Shown here: piece after piece, positions 1 through 15,106 of the stretch
Layout: each line of letters starts with the position of its first letter
Numbering within the stretch: position 1 is the stretch's first letter
DNA from: Kangiella sediminilitoris
GTDB lineage: Bacteria > Pseudomonadota > Gammaproteobacteria > Enterobacterales > Kangiellaceae
Assembly: GCF_001708405.1 (NCBI RefSeq)
Contig: NZ_CP012418.1
Coordinates: 1 to 64,000 of the forward strand
Direction: 5' to 3'
Length of the DNA stretch: 64,000 bases
Position numbers and translations under genes: made by a program
Notes under the pieces: generated by a model
The model's input: the letters and a program-made list of their open reading frames with translations, nothing else
Told to the model about the DNA's origin: nothing
Database searches by the model: none

Positions 1-490
1 GTTTCATGCTTTTTGCCAGATGTTACCAAGTAATAATTATATATATATATTTAAAGATCTTATTATTATTATTAATGGCTTCCTTTGCTGTTGATAAATC
101 TTCAATTACACTATAAAACAAAGGCTTAGCAAAATGATAAAGCTGTTCTTAATCTGTTTTTAAGAGGGTGGTCTAATCTTGAATAAGTATGTTTTTTTCA
201 TGTTTGTCACTGTTTTGCACAAGTTTTATCGTTTTTTATACCTTATTTAGTCACAGATTGTTATTTTTTTACCTTTTCTTATACTTTCTGTGTATTTACT
301 CCCCGGTTACAAAATTCCTTGTGTTTCTGGTTTTTTTAATATTTTCTCTAAAACTGTGGATATTTTATTATTATAGATCTACACTATCTCAACATTGCAG
401 AAAAAGGGGCTACAGTTTTCCATTAGTTTTTTGCAATAACGCTATACTGATTTTAAAAACAATATAATAAACAAGGACTTGGAAGCTATT
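1..490. other. dnaA upstream region, candidate part of oriC
   Basis: No convincing gene lies in these 490 bases. The stretch is strongly AT-rich: an alternating TA run at about 39-51 is followed by TTATTATTATTATTA at about 60-74, which could be a duplex-unwinding element. One near-consensus DnaA box, TGTGGATAT (355-363), differs from TGTGGATAA at one base. Two AGATCT sites hold the only GATC motifs I noticed. The 92-codon open frame at 189-467 translates into a Phe/Leu-rich hydrophobic string, has no ribosome binding site and looks spurious. The region probably carries the dnaA promoter and perhaps part of the origin; the remainder would lie outside the window. Confidence 0.45.
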
Positions 491-1897
491 ATGTCGAATA
501 GCATCTGGCGAAACTGCTTACAACGATTACAGTCTGAGTTATCCGTTACCGAATTTAACACCTGGATAAAACCATTACAGGTACGTGAAACAGATAACGA
601 GATGGCTCTTTTTGCGCCTAACCCGTTTTTTGTCGACTGGATACGTCAACAATATCTAGATCGCATTACGGAAGTTGTTAACAGCAAACCAGATAACACT
701 CAGCTCCATATTTCTCTTCACGTAGGTCATGCTCAGTCTGATACTCCTGAGAAATCTAGTGCTAATCCCGTTTCTGCTGCTAGTTCAGAACTGATAAACG
801 GTAACCACCAGTCCCTGAGAACGCCTTCAGCTAACAATAATTCTTCTTATTCTGGCAACCCGTCCTCAAATTTCCCTCAAAATAACTTGAATGATAAATT
901 CACATTCAACAGTTTTGTTGAGGGTAAATCTAATCAGTTGGCTCGTGCTGCTGCAGAGCAGGTTGCAGAAAACCCTGGTATATCTTATAACCCGTTGCTA
1001 ATTTACGGAGGCGTCGGTCTGGGTAAAACCCACCTCATGCATTCGGTTGGTAATTTAATTTTAAAGGACAAGCCAGATTCCAAGATTGTTTATCTGCATT
1101 CTGAGCGCTTTATGGCCAATATGGTAAAAGCCCTACAAAGCAATAGTATGGATGCATTTAAAAATTACTATCGATCGGTTGATGCATTACTTATCGATGA
1201 TATTCAGTTTTTCGCTAACAAGGGTCGTACTCAGGAAGAGTTTTTTCACACCTTTAATAATCTTATTGAAAAGAATAAACAAGTTATTATTACCTGTGAT
1301 CGCTATCCAAAAGAAATTGAAGGTCTAGAAGAGCGTCTAAAGTCCCGATTTGGCTGGGGACTGACGGTTGCCATCGAGCCTCCGGATCTTGAAACTCGTG
1401 TTGCTATTTTGATGAGTAAGGCGCATCAGGCTAAAACAGAGCTACCACACGAAGTTGCCTTCTTTATCGCGAAAAGAATACGCTCCAATGTCCGAGAGCT
1501 TGAGGGAGCTCTGAAGCGGGTTCTTGCAAACGCACAATTTACGGGACGCGCCATAACTCTTGATTTTGTTAAAGATGCGCTAAAAGATCTAATAGCTGCC
1601 CAGGACAAACTAATTTCTATTGATAATATTCAAAAAACTGTAGCCAGCTATTACAAGATTAAGGTTTCTGATCTATTATCTAAGAGACGTAGTCGATCGA
1701 TTACGCGACCACGACAAATGGCAATGACGTTAGCAAAGAAACTAACCAATCATAGTCTGCCGGAAATTGGGGACGCGTTTGGGGGGCGTGACCATACTAC
1801 TGTGTTACATGCCTGTCGGAAAATAGATGAACTTAAAAGTGAAAGTGTTGATATAGAAGAAGATTACTCCAATCTATTAAGAACTTTATCAACATAA
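491..1897 (+). CDS. dnaA: Chromosomal replication initiator protein DnaA
   Basis: DnaA binds DnaA boxes, melts oriC and loads DnaB. I use ATG 491 (468 aa), preceded by GGAAG at 481-485, because the protein then starts [14 protein letters not shown] like other DnaAs; a TTG at 479 would add four residues. Visible: N-terminal domain I (about 1-85), a Ser/Asn-rich linker (about 90-135), the AAA+ core with Walker A GGVGLGKT (173-180) and Walker B LLIDD ending at D236-D237, and the C-terminal DNA-binding domain with [15 protein letters not shown] starting at about 431. Length is normal for gammaproteobacteria. It is first in the dnaA-dnaN-recF-gyrB order, 36 bp ahead of dnaN, and shows no defects. 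Confidence 0.97.
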   Translation: MSNSIWRNCLQRLQSELSVTEFNTWIKPLQVRETDNEMALFAPNPFFVDWIRQQYLDRITEVVNSKPDNTQLHISLHVGHAQSDTPEKSSANPVSAASSELINGNHQSLRTPSANNNSSYSGNPSSNFPQNNLNDKFTFNSFVEGKSNQLARAAAEQVAENPGISYNPLLIYGGVGLGKTHLMHSVGNLILKDKPDSKIVYLHSERFMANMVKALQSNSMDAFKNYYRSVDALLIDDIQFFANKGRTQEEFFHTFNNLIEKNKQVIITCDRYPKEIEGLEERLKSRFGWGLTVAIEPPDLETRVAILMSKAHQAKTELPHEVAFFIAKRIRSNVRELEGALKRVLANAQFTGRAITLDFVKDALKDLIAAQDKLISIDNIQKTVASYYKIKVSDLLSKRRSRSITRPRQMAMTLAKKLTNHSLPEIGDAFGGRDHTTVLHACRKIDELKSESVDIEEDYSNLLRTLST

Positions 1898-1933
1898 AAA
1901 TATTCAATAATAGCTTTCTATAAGGGTATTCAT

Positions 1934-3037
1934 ATGCGATTTACCATCACACGGGAACAGTTGTTAGCGCCTCTTCAATCCGTTAGCGGTGCTGTTGAAA
2001 AACGTCAAACACTACCTATTTTATCCAACGTTTTAATGGTTGTTGATGATAGTAAGCTCTCACTTACCGCTACTGATCTTGAAATTGAACTTAAAGCTCA
2101 CGTAGACCTTGAAGGTGAATTCGAGCCGGGTGAAATTACTGTTCCCGCCAGAAAACTTTTGGACATTATAAAAAGTCTCGGTGATGGTGAAAGTGTTAAG
2201 ATTGAAATGGGTGAAAATCGTCTACGTATAACAACCCCTGGTAGTCGCTTTAATTTATCGACAATGTCGGCCAATGAATTCCCTAGTTTAGAAGAAACTG
2301 CTAGCCTTGCTTCACTCAGTGTAAAGCAACACACATTAAAAGAACTTATCGAAAAAACGCAGTTTGCAATGGCCCAGCAGGATGTTCGTTATTATCTTAA
2401 CGGTATGTTATTCGAATTCACAGAAGACTATTTAACGTCAGTGGCTACCGATGGACATCGTCTGGCTTTATGCAAAGAGCGAGTAAAACTGGAGTTAGAC
2501 GAAACTGTAAATGCAATTATCCCAAGGAAAGGTGTTGCTGAGCTTGGTCGTTTATTGGAGCATTCCGAGGAAACTATTACTCTTAGCTTGGGTTCAAACC
2601 ACATAAAAGTCACTGATTCGGATTACTCCTTTACTTCAAAACTGGTTGACGGTCGCTTCCCTGAGTATGAGAAAGTTTTACCTCGAAACGGTGACAAGGT
2701 AGTTATAGCTGATCGTGAAGTTCTTAAAGAATCATTACTACGCGCCTCTATCCTTTGTAATGAAAAATTTCGTGGCGTCCGCTTCATGTTATCTAACGGG
2801 CAGGTCCGACTGCACGCTAATAACCCTGAACAAGAGGAAGCTGAAGTTGAATTCAGCGTAGATTACCAAGGACAAGACCTAGAGATCGGCTTTAACGTCA
2901 GTTATATGATTGATGTTATGAATACTATAAAAACCGAGCAGGTTAAGCTAACCTTTATAGATGCTAACAGCAGTACTCTTATTGAAGAGGTTGATGGTGG
3001 CGAAAGCATGTATGTTGTTATGCCGATGCGACTGTGA
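1934..3037 (+). CDS. dnaN: DNA polymerase III beta sliding clamp
   Basis: This is the beta clamp, which forms a dimeric ring around DNA and tethers polymerase III and other repair and replication proteins. The 367-aa product starts MRFTITREQLLAPLQSVSGA and ends with the family-typical tail YVVMPMRL. AAGGG at about 1922-1926 precedes ATG 1934. Three clamp domains of about 120 residues fit the length. It sits between dnaA and recF in the conserved origin order and is probably co-transcribed with them. No terminator is visible before recF. Confidence 0.97.
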   Translation: MRFTITREQLLAPLQSVSGAVEKRQTLPILSNVLMVVDDSKLSLTATDLEIELKAHVDLEGEFEPGEITVPARKLLDIIKSLGDGESVKIEMGENRLRITTPGSRFNLSTMSANEFPSLEETASLASLSVKQHTLKELIEKTQFAMAQQDVRYYLNGMLFEFTEDYLTSVATDGHRLALCKERVKLELDETVNAIIPRKGVAELGRLLEHSEETITLSLGSNHIKVTDSDYSFTSKLVDGRFPEYEKVLPRNGDKVVIADREVLKESLLRASILCNEKFRGVRFMLSNGQVRLHANNPEQEEAEVEFSVDYQGQDLEIGFNVSYMIDVMNTIKTEQVKLTFIDANSSTLIEEVDGGESMYVVMPMRL

Positions 3038-3085
3038 TAGCAAACCCACAGCCGCCCATCCCAAACACACGTTAGTCACTAACTA

Positions 3086-6657
<3,572 letters not shown>

Positions 6658-6678
6658 TTTTAGGGGAAGGTGTTATAT

Positions 6679-6702
6679 AGGGGCCATTAGGCCCCTTTTT
6701 TT
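6679..6702 (+). terminator. Rho-independent terminator after gyrB
   Basis: The hairpin AGGGGCC-ATTA-GGCCCCT (7-bp stem) runs directly into a T tract, 22 bases after the gyrB stop codon. Confidence 0.9.
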
Positions 6703-6935
6703 GTGCACACAACTGGTGAATTATTTCTTTATAAAGAGCTGTAGTATCGACTACTCTTCAGCTGATTGAAATTTTACGATGTTAATAGTGATAAACCGGC
6801 TGGTGGAACCAACCAGGGTAATAGCTAGTCTGCAGGATTAAAGAATATTAAAACTGGTTACTTGTTTATGCCCTAAAAAAGGGTAGGATAAAAAAGGTAT
6901 ACAAGTAAATCAATTACAACGAAGGAGCTATATAT

Positions 6936-7139
6936 ATGTCAGTGGCAAAAGTAACGGAAATCATCGTTGAATCTGAAAAAAGCTTTGAAGATGCTGTTGT
7001 ACAAGGGGTTAAGCGGGCTAATAGAACGTTAGATCAGGTCAAGGCAGCCTGGGTGAAAGAACAGCAGGCCGTTATTGATAATGGTGATGTTGTTGGTTTT
7101 CGTGTGGTGCTTAAAGTAACTTTTCTGCTAAAAGATTAA
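6936..7139 (+). CDS. Dodecin family flavin-binding protein
   Basis: This 67-aa protein is recognisable as a dodecin, a small protein that assembles into hollow dodecamers storing or buffering flavins. The N-terminal strand SVAKVTEIIVES, the helix with EDAVVQGVKRA, the Trp in AAWVKEQ (stacks on flavin in the family) and the final strand GFRVVLKVTFLLKD follow the family plan. The ribosome binding site is strong (AAGGAG, about 10 bases upstream). It is monocistronic, with its own terminator. A 230-bp gap upstream, after the gyrB terminator, probably holds its promoter; I saw no other gene there. Confidence 0.9.
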   Translation: MSVAKVTEIIVESEKSFEDAVVQGVKRANRTLDQVKAAWVKEQQAVIDNGDVVGFRVVLKVTFLLKD

Positions 7140-7157
7140 TTTTAAATAAAAATAAAG

Positions 7158-7182
7158 AAGGTGCTAAACGCACCTTTTTTTA
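7158..7182 (+). terminator. Rho-independent terminator after the dodecin gene
   Basis: AAGGTGC-TAAAC-GCACCTT forms a 7-bp stem followed by a T run, 19 bases after the stop codon. Confidence 0.88.
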
Positions 7183-7308
7183 ATTTTAGGCTATGGGTAT
7201 TTTTAATACTTCCTAAAGCACTGAATAAATATAAAAGAGTTATTTGTCACAATAAATCAATAAGGAACGTCTCATAAAAGACTAACTAATAAAAAATGAG
7301 GATAAGTT

Positions 7309-7869
7309 ATGAAAAACCATATAGCGTTAATATTTGGGATCCTGATAATTACTATCTCTGGCTGTAAAAATGACAATGAGGAACATAACCTCAAGGCCAG
7401 TATCGAGATAAGAAAGTTTGATTCGAGTAAGGTTAATAACTCGTTAGAAGAAGGTTTGGGAGAATTAAGCAATACATTTCAGGAAGGAGAAGAAATAGCT
7501 TTTTCTATTAGGCTAACAAATACTGGTTTTGAAACGAAACAATTAAGCTGGACAGGATGTGAGTTCAGTGTGGTACACGTTTTTAATTCAAACGATGAGA
7601 TAGTATTCCCTTCAAATCTAAGACCGGTGAGTTGTACAGCCGATGTAAATGAGCGGGTAATATATTTTGGGGAATCACTTAATGAGCTGATTACATGGGA
7701 CCAGGAGCGCTACACATCAAACTGGATAACAGTTCCTGAACCAACAGGTGAATATTTAACGCCCGGAGAATATACCGTTGTGAGCTATGTTTATATAGGC
7801 GTAGGTCCATTTGGGAGTGCAACTGAGGTTACCATTGACATGCCTGAGCAAACAATAATAATTGAATAA
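7309..7869 (+). CDS. BsuPI-like secreted lipoprotein (copy 1)
   Basis: This 186-aa protein has a short hydrophobic signal ending in the lipobox TISGC (Cys about 19), so it is probably an outer-membrane lipoprotein. The mature part has a conserved run: EGEEIAFSIRLTN, a Cys, HVFNSNDEIVF, ITWDQERY and LTPGEYTVVSY. This resembles the BsuPI family (intracellular proteinase inhibitor-like Ig fold), in which a WDQ motif followed by a PGEY strand is typical. Function in a Gram-negative lipoprotein is not established. It is followed by a diverged paralogue, and both probably arose by tandem duplication. The weak GGATAAG site precedes ATG 7309. Confidence 0.65.
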   Translation: MKNHIALIFGILIITISGCKNDNEEHNLKASIEIRKFDSSKVNNSLEEGLGELSNTFQEGEEIAFSIRLTNTGFETKQLSWTGCEFSVVHVFNSNDEIVFPSNLRPVSCTADVNERVIYFGESLNELITWDQERYTSNWITVPEPTGEYLTPGEYTVVSYVYIGVGPFGSATEVTIDMPEQTIIIE

Positions 7870-7977
7870 GGTTGTCTTGAACAACAATAAATATAGAACT
7901 TAATAAGACAGGCTGTAATTGAGTTATTTAGCCACGCAAGTGTTTAAGTTCTAATAAAAAAAAGGGTGGAGATAAAG

Positions 7978-8553
7978 ATGAAATACCATATAGCTTTTAT
8001 ATTAGGGTTGCTGATTACTATAGTGACAGGGTGTAGAGATAATAATGATGATACAAAAGAGAACTATGAAGACTTAGGCTTAAAGGCTGAATTAGAGATA
8101 CGCGAGTTTGATTCTACTCAAATAACAAATGGCTATTCAGAGGAAGGCTTAGGAGGTGTTAGCAATACATTTAATGAAGAGGAGGAATTAGCCTTTTATG
8201 CGACGCTAACTAACGAAAGCCTGGAAACTTATACGGTTAAGTGGCCTTGGTGTGATTTTTACAAGGTTGAGGTTTACGACAAGGACAATAAGTTAGTTTT
8301 CCACTCTTTCTATAGAGATGTTGTATGTTTAGCGGTTGAGAAAGTGAGGGTTGTTTATACTGAAGAAAGCATAAATGGCATTATTTCTTGGGATCAGACT
8401 GTGTACGCTACTTTGGATGAAAAATTAACAGCAGGAGAGTATACAGTTGTAAGTTATATTGATGTTTATATCGAGAAAAGCAACGGAGAGGGATTTGATG
8501 TAAGGCTCGACATGCCTGAGAAAAAATTAACGATATTGGCTGATCCATTGTAA
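7978..8553 (+). CDS. BsuPI-like secreted lipoprotein (copy 2)
   Basis: This paralogue of the preceding gene is 191 aa from ATG 7978. I prefer that start over GTG 7966 because GGTGGAG lies just upstream and MKYHIAFILGLL then aligns with MKNHIALIFGIL of copy 1. The lipobox is VTGC. Shared blocks include EEGLG..SNTF, EEELAFYATLTN, KLVFHS, ISWDQTVY and LTAGEYTVVSY. Two Cys residues sit at equivalent places to those of copy 1. The 108-bp gap between the copies has no strong terminator, so co-transcription is possible. The BsuPI-like assignment is inference from the WDQ/AGEY pattern. Confidence 0.65.
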   Translation: MKYHIAFILGLLITIVTGCRDNNDDTKENYEDLGLKAELEIREFDSTQITNGYSEEGLGGVSNTFNEEEELAFYATLTNESLETYTVKWPWCDFYKVEVYDKDNKLVFHSFYRDVVCLAVEKVRVVYTEESINGIISWDQTVYATLDEKLTAGEYTVVSYIDVYIEKSNGEGFDVRLDMPEKKLTILADPL

Positions 8554-8567
8554 CTGGAAGGAATAAG

Positions 8568-8595
8568 AAAAAGGCGAGTATTAACTCGCCTTTTT
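8568..8595. terminator. Bidirectional terminator between convergent genes
   Basis: AAAAAGGCGAGT-ATTA-ACTCGCCTTTTT is a 12-bp perfect stem with A and T tracts on either side. It serves the lipoprotein gene from the left and ubiK from the right, and the ubiK stop codon (8594-8596) begins in its last bases. Confidence 0.92.
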
Positions 8596-8833
8596 AACGA
8601 TTTTCTAATTCCTGTAACTTTAACTCCAAAGCTTCAAGTTTTTGTCGGGTACGCAACAGTACCTGAGTCTGTGTATCAAACTCTTCGCGTGACACCAAAT
8701 CAAGTTTAGCCAGCTGGGTTTGCAGAATTTGTTTAAACTGTTTACTCATTTCATGTTTGGCAGTTTTTAATTGCTCAGGCATGGAGTCTGACAGTTTTTG
8801 GGCAATATCATCTAACTTTTTAGGATCAATCAT
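8594..8833 (-). CDS. ubiK: Ubiquinone biosynthesis accessory factor UbiK (YqiC/BMFP family)
   Basis: This 79-aa protein matches the UbiK/YqiC family in size and layout: an N-terminal amphipathic part (MIDPKKLDDIAQKLSDSMPE), then a coiled coil ending in RTRQKLEALELKLQELE. In E. coli UbiK assists the Ubi complex in aerobic ubiquinone synthesis and interacts with UbiJ. It is the last gene of the leftward pepQ-yigZ-sirB2-ubiK run, only 4 bases after sirB2, and ends at a shared terminator. Confidence 0.88.
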   Translation of the reverse strand: MIDPKKLDDIAQKLSDSMPEQLKTAKHEMSKQFKQILQTQLAKLDLVSREEFDTQTQVLLRTRQKLEALELKLQELENR

Positions 8834-8837
8834 AGTG

Positions 8838-9200
8838 TTACCATAGAATAGGTTTGATACGTGCTAAGTAAAGTATGGAGGCAAAACTGATAATTGCAAG
8901 CGTAAAGGCGATGCCACGCAAGCTAGTTTTATTGGTTTTAAACGTTATGATCCCAAAACCAATATAGACCACGATTAATAATAGTTTGATGGCTAACCAG
9001 GATGTAACCGTCCAGCCATAGAAGGTTGCGAGAAGCAGGACGCCACTCAGCAATAATAAAGTATCGATTACATGAGGTGTAATTTTAACCCACTTCTTAG
9101 TAAGCATAGGACTTTTACGGAAAAGCCAAACACTGCGTAGCAAAAAACCAAGGATGGTAATAATGGCGAGGGTCATATGGATATGTTTAAGCGCTGTCAT
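8838..9200 (-). CDS. SirB2 family inner-membrane protein
   Basis: The 120-aa protein has four predicted membrane helices: about 7-25, 45-62, 68-87 and 95-114. The motifs LKHIHMTLAIITILGFLLRS, LTKKWVKITPHVIDTLLLLSG and the C-terminal LYLARIKPI identify the SirB2 (YchQ) family. The molecular function of the family is not known. The gene overlaps the end of yigZ by 14 bases and precedes ubiK by 4, which indicates translational coupling in one leftward operon. Confidence 0.85.
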   Translation of the reverse strand: MTALKHIHMTLAIITILGFLLRSVWLFRKSPMLTKKWVKITPHVIDTLLLLSGVLLLATFYGWTVTSWLAIKLLLIVVYIGFGIITFKTNKTSLRGIAFTLAIISFASILYLARIKPILW

Positions 9201-9882
9201 CGGTCACCTGTATACGTAATTGTTGTTTATTTTCGTAAGCTTCTATGGAGCTAAGAAACGATTCTAGCTGATTTTGAGGCACTTCTGCTTCAATAGCAAC
9301 CTTGTCGCTAAAGCTTTCGGCTATATTGTCTGCCTGATGTTCATGGAGCAAATAGAGAACCTGATTTTGAAGGTCGTAGCTAGTAATAATAGAAACAGAG
9401 GTCGTGTAGATACGTAAGTGAGTATTAACTAGCTCTAGACCTCTTTTAACTCCTGCGCTGTAGGCACGTGCCAAACCGCCAGTCCCAAGCTTGGTACCAC
9501 CATAATATCGAGTCACAACAGCAGTAATGTCGCCTAACCCTGAATGCTGAAGAACGTTGAGCATGGGCATTCCAGCAGTACCACTGGGTTCACCATCGTC
9601 TGAGCAGGCTATTAATGTCGTACTGTCAGGGTTTCCAACAATATAAGACCAGCAATGGTGAGTGGCGTCGGGTTCGCCAGCGTTTAGCTGTTTAATAAAG
9701 GATTTAGCTTGTTCGACACTTGGGGTAAAGGCGATGCGAGTGATAAATCGACTGCCCTTTATGACTTCTTCAAAGGAGCAAGGTTTGTTTACCGGGTGAG
9801 TAGGCACCCGATAAGAAGGCATATTAGAGGAGATACCAGTATTATCGGTATCTCCTCCTGAGCCGGAGGGGGTTGTGACCAT
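9187..9882 (-). CDS. yigZ: IMPACT/YigZ family protein
   Basis: This is the YigZ/IMPACT-like family, with an N-terminal IMPACT fold (SRFITRIAF, DATHHCWSYIVG, CSDDGEPSGTAGMPML, AVVTRYYGGTKLGTGGLARAYS) and a C-terminal DUF1949-type ferredoxin-like domain. The family is linked to translation-related stress, but its exact role is unclear. The long 231-aa form starts at ATG 9882, immediately after the pepQ stop. The first 19 residues are Gly/Ser/Thr-rich and have no counterpart in E. coli YigZ, so ATG 9825 (MPSYRVP, 212 aa) may be the real start. A perfect 11-bp hairpin lies between the two candidates. The pepQ-yigZ order matches E. coli. Confidence 0.85.
   Translation of the reverse strand: MVTTPSGSGGDTDNTGISSNMPSYRVPTHPVNKPCSFEEVIKGSRFITRIAFTPSVEQAKSFIKQLNAGEPDATHHCWSYIVGNPDSTTLIACSDDGEPSGTAGMPMLNVLQHSGLGDITAVVTRYYGGTKLGTGGLARAYSAGVKRGLELVNTHLRIYTTSVSIITSYDLQNQVLYLLHEHQADNIAESFSDKVAIEAEVPQNQLESFLSSIEAYENKQQLRIQVTDDSA
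9827..9857 (-). promoter_or_regulatory. Perfect inverted repeat at the yigZ translation start
   Basis: GAGGAGATACC (9827-9837) and GGTATCTCCTC (9847-9857) form an 11-bp perfect stem with a 9-base loop. On the leftward mRNA the first arm includes AGGAGG, a ribosome-binding-site-like string, and the second arm ends just before ATG 9825. A role in translation control is inference. Confidence 0.45.
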
Positions 9883-11205
9883 TTATTTCAGATAGGTTCT
9901 GGTCAAATTGCGATGGCCGTCTGCAGTAACAGCAATATCATCTTCAATTCGGATGCCACCAAATGGACGGAACTGCTCGATACGGTCCCAGTTTATGCTG
10001 GAGCCATGTTCGCTATCTTTTAGATCAGCCAGTAGTGACTTGATGAAATAAAGGCCTGGCTCAATGGTCAGCACCTGATTTTCTTCAATAGTGCGCGTAT
10101 TGCGTAAGAACGGGTGTTCTTCAGGCGGCGGAGCAGGATCACCGTCTGGGTTCGAGATATGTCCGCCAACATCATGGACCTGTAGACCAATCTGGTGCCC
10201 AAGGCCATGTGGGAAGAAAGTACGAGTAACACCATTCTCAACCATAGCTTCTGGACTCATATCACAAATATTAAACTGGTTCAGAACTTTAGCGACTTCC
10301 AGATGTGTAGCAACATGAAGCTCAACATAGGACTGACCTGGCTTAATACGGTCAACTATACCCAGGTGGAGCTTTTCCATTGTTCCAATCAGCTCGGCAA
10401 ACTCAGTATTTTTATCAAAAGCATAGGTTCGTGTGATATCTGCATCATAGCTATTATAGCGTGCTCCAGCATCTATCAGGAAAGTACGATGCTCGCTCGG
10501 ACGCTCTGTATCATAGTGCATGTAATGTAGGATCGAAGCGTTTTCATTGAGTGCAACGATACTATTATAAGGTAGTTGTGCTTCGTGGTGTCCACTGGCC
10601 AAAAGATAGGCTAAATGGATTTCCAGTTCTGAACCCTGATTATAGAACATATCGCGTGCAGCCATGTGGCCCATCGCGGCGCGCTTATTAGCAAGTGCGC
10701 AGCACTCGATTTCATACGCGGTTTTTGTCGCTCTAAACCAATTGATTTCATTAATCACATTACCAGGGTTGATAGCATCGAAATCTTCATCCAAAAATGG
10801 GTAGGCCATTTCGCCTATAAAAGCTATATTGCCGTTTGATGGCATGAAAGCACGAACTTCATCTTTCTTGCGCATCATTTTGATGTCAAAGTGTTCAACC
10901 CAGAAGCCATCTGGATCACCAGCAACTTTATGCCAGAAATCAACAGGCTGATAATAGCAGAGTGTCAAGTCCCCTTTGGCTGAAATAATTAATGTGCTGT
11001 CATGAAGATCGTCATGAGGCACAAAACTATTAAAGTGGAAATTGGACTTGAATGGGTATGACATGTCGTCCAGGAAAATACCATGTAATGAGCCAGCAGG
11101 AATCAGCAAGTGATCGAAGCCATGACGCTGCATTGCGTCCTGATAACGCTTCTTAATCGTCTCAATGTGTTCCGCGAACAATGGTTTTAACTGTGAATCG
11201 GTCAT
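9883..11205 (-). CDS. pepQ: Xaa-Pro dipeptidase PepQ
   Basis: This M24 metallopeptidase cleaves dipeptides with C-terminal proline and also hydrolyses some organophosphates in related enzymes. I start at ATG 11205 (440 aa, MTDSQLKPLFAEH); an upstream ATG 11241 would add 12 residues with no family match. Metal-ligand motifs visible: LIDAGARYNSYDADITRTY (two Asp), FFPHGLGHQIGLQVHDVGG (His), LTIEPGLYFI (Glu) and GGIRIEDDIAV (Glu). It is divergent from fadB, as in E. coli, with a FadR-like site between them, and leads the pepQ-yigZ-sirB2-ubiK operon. Confidence 0.93.
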   Translation of the reverse strand: MTDSQLKPLFAEHIETIKKRYQDAMQRHGFDHLLIPAGSLHGIFLDDMSYPFKSNFHFNSFVPHDDLHDSTLIISAKGDLTLCYYQPVDFWHKVAGDPDGFWVEHFDIKMMRKKDEVRAFMPSNGNIAFIGEMAYPFLDEDFDAINPGNVINEINWFRATKTAYEIECCALANKRAAMGHMAARDMFYNQGSELEIHLAYLLASGHHEAQLPYNSIVALNENASILHYMHYDTERPSEHRTFLIDAGARYNSYDADITRTYAFDKNTEFAELIGTMEKLHLGIVDRIKPGQSYVELHVATHLEVAKVLNQFNICDMSPEAMVENGVTRTFFPHGLGHQIGLQVHDVGGHISNPDGDPAPPPEEHPFLRNTRTIEENQVLTIEPGLYFIKSLLADLKDSEHGSSINWDRIEQFRPFGGIRIEDDIAVTADGHRNLTRTYLK

Positions 11206-11336
11206 AAAACTACCGTGTTGCCTATGAAATAATACACGCATTATTCCAGATCGGCCTGTGGGTGAGCAAGGAAAGAATGAGTTTGTGGGGTGGGTTTGCT
11301 AACAGGCTTTCGATCCGGCGCAAAGTTCGTTATCAT

Positions 11337-11347
11337 TGGTCAGACCA
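11337..11347. promoter_or_regulatory. FadR-like operator between pepQ and fadB
   Basis: TGGTCAGACCA is a perfect 5+1+5 palindrome followed by GAT. It closely resembles the FadR operator core TGGTnnGACCA known from enterobacterial fad genes. It sits 120 bp upstream of fadB. A possible -10 TATAAT lies at 11427-11432, although its -35 is poor. A second inverted repeat, TGAGTC-GATAA-GACTCA, is at 11359-11375. Confidence 0.6.
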
Positions 11348-11466
11348 GATAAACCCATTGAGTCGATAAGACTCATTGAAGTACACTGAATTGTTAAGTC
11401 CGTACATTTCGGATCTGTCAGAATTTTATAATTTCCATCATCTGATAACCAACATGGAGATACAGA

Positions 11467-14821
<3,355 letters not shown>

Positions 14822-14837
14822 TCGGTCAGTGGTTTAG

Positions 14838-14862
14838 AAAGGCTTCTTCGGAAGCCTTTTTT
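14838..14862. terminator. Bidirectional terminator after fadA
   Basis: AAAGGCTTC-TTCG-GAAGCCTTT is a 9-bp stem with the stable UUCG tetraloop, followed by T residues. It also lies at the 3' end of the small leftward gene that ends at 14861. Confidence 0.93.
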
Positions 14863-14986
14863 AATGCCTATGTTTTGGTTTCTTTTTTCGGAATGAAAAA
14901 ATAGATTTACCGGTAACGCCAGCATAACCAAAGCCGACAATAAAAAAGCAGGCTATTATCAAGATAATCCATTCTAACAATGACAT
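14861..14986 (-). CDS. Small single-helix membrane peptide (41 aa)
   Basis: A short leftward gene reads MSLLEWIILIIACFFIVGFG, continues YAGVTGKSIFSFRK and ends in a basic tail KKKPKHRH. A near-perfect ribosome binding site AGGAGGTGAT lies 4 bases before the ATG, and the stop codon touches the bidirectional fadA terminator, so it has all the parts of a real gene. One membrane helix (about 5-24) followed by a basic tail suggests an inner-membrane peptide with its C terminus in the cytoplasm. I do not recognise a family; the function is unknown. Confidence 0.72.
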   Translation of the reverse strand: MSLLEWIILIIACFFIVGFGYAGVTGKSIFSFRKKKPKHRH

Positions 14987-15106
14987 GCTTATCACCTCCT
15001 GTGATCAGTTACTTATTTCATTATTGACCAAGTTTATAAAACGAAGCAAGAAAGTTTTATAAGAAAGTGAAAAACCTTACGAGAGGGATGGGCAATCTCT
15101 TACAAA

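Noticed and set aside
31-75. TA and TTA repeats as a possible CRISPR or satellite
   Set aside because: Simple low-complexity repeats without spacers; an unwinding element is more plausible.
189-467. 92-codon open frame upstream of dnaA
   Set aside because: T-rich sequence translates to a Phe/Leu/Tyr string, with no ribosome binding site and no resemblance to a protein family.
479-490. TTG start extending DnaA by four residues
   Set aside because: ATG 491 matches the family start and has a better-placed GGAAG.
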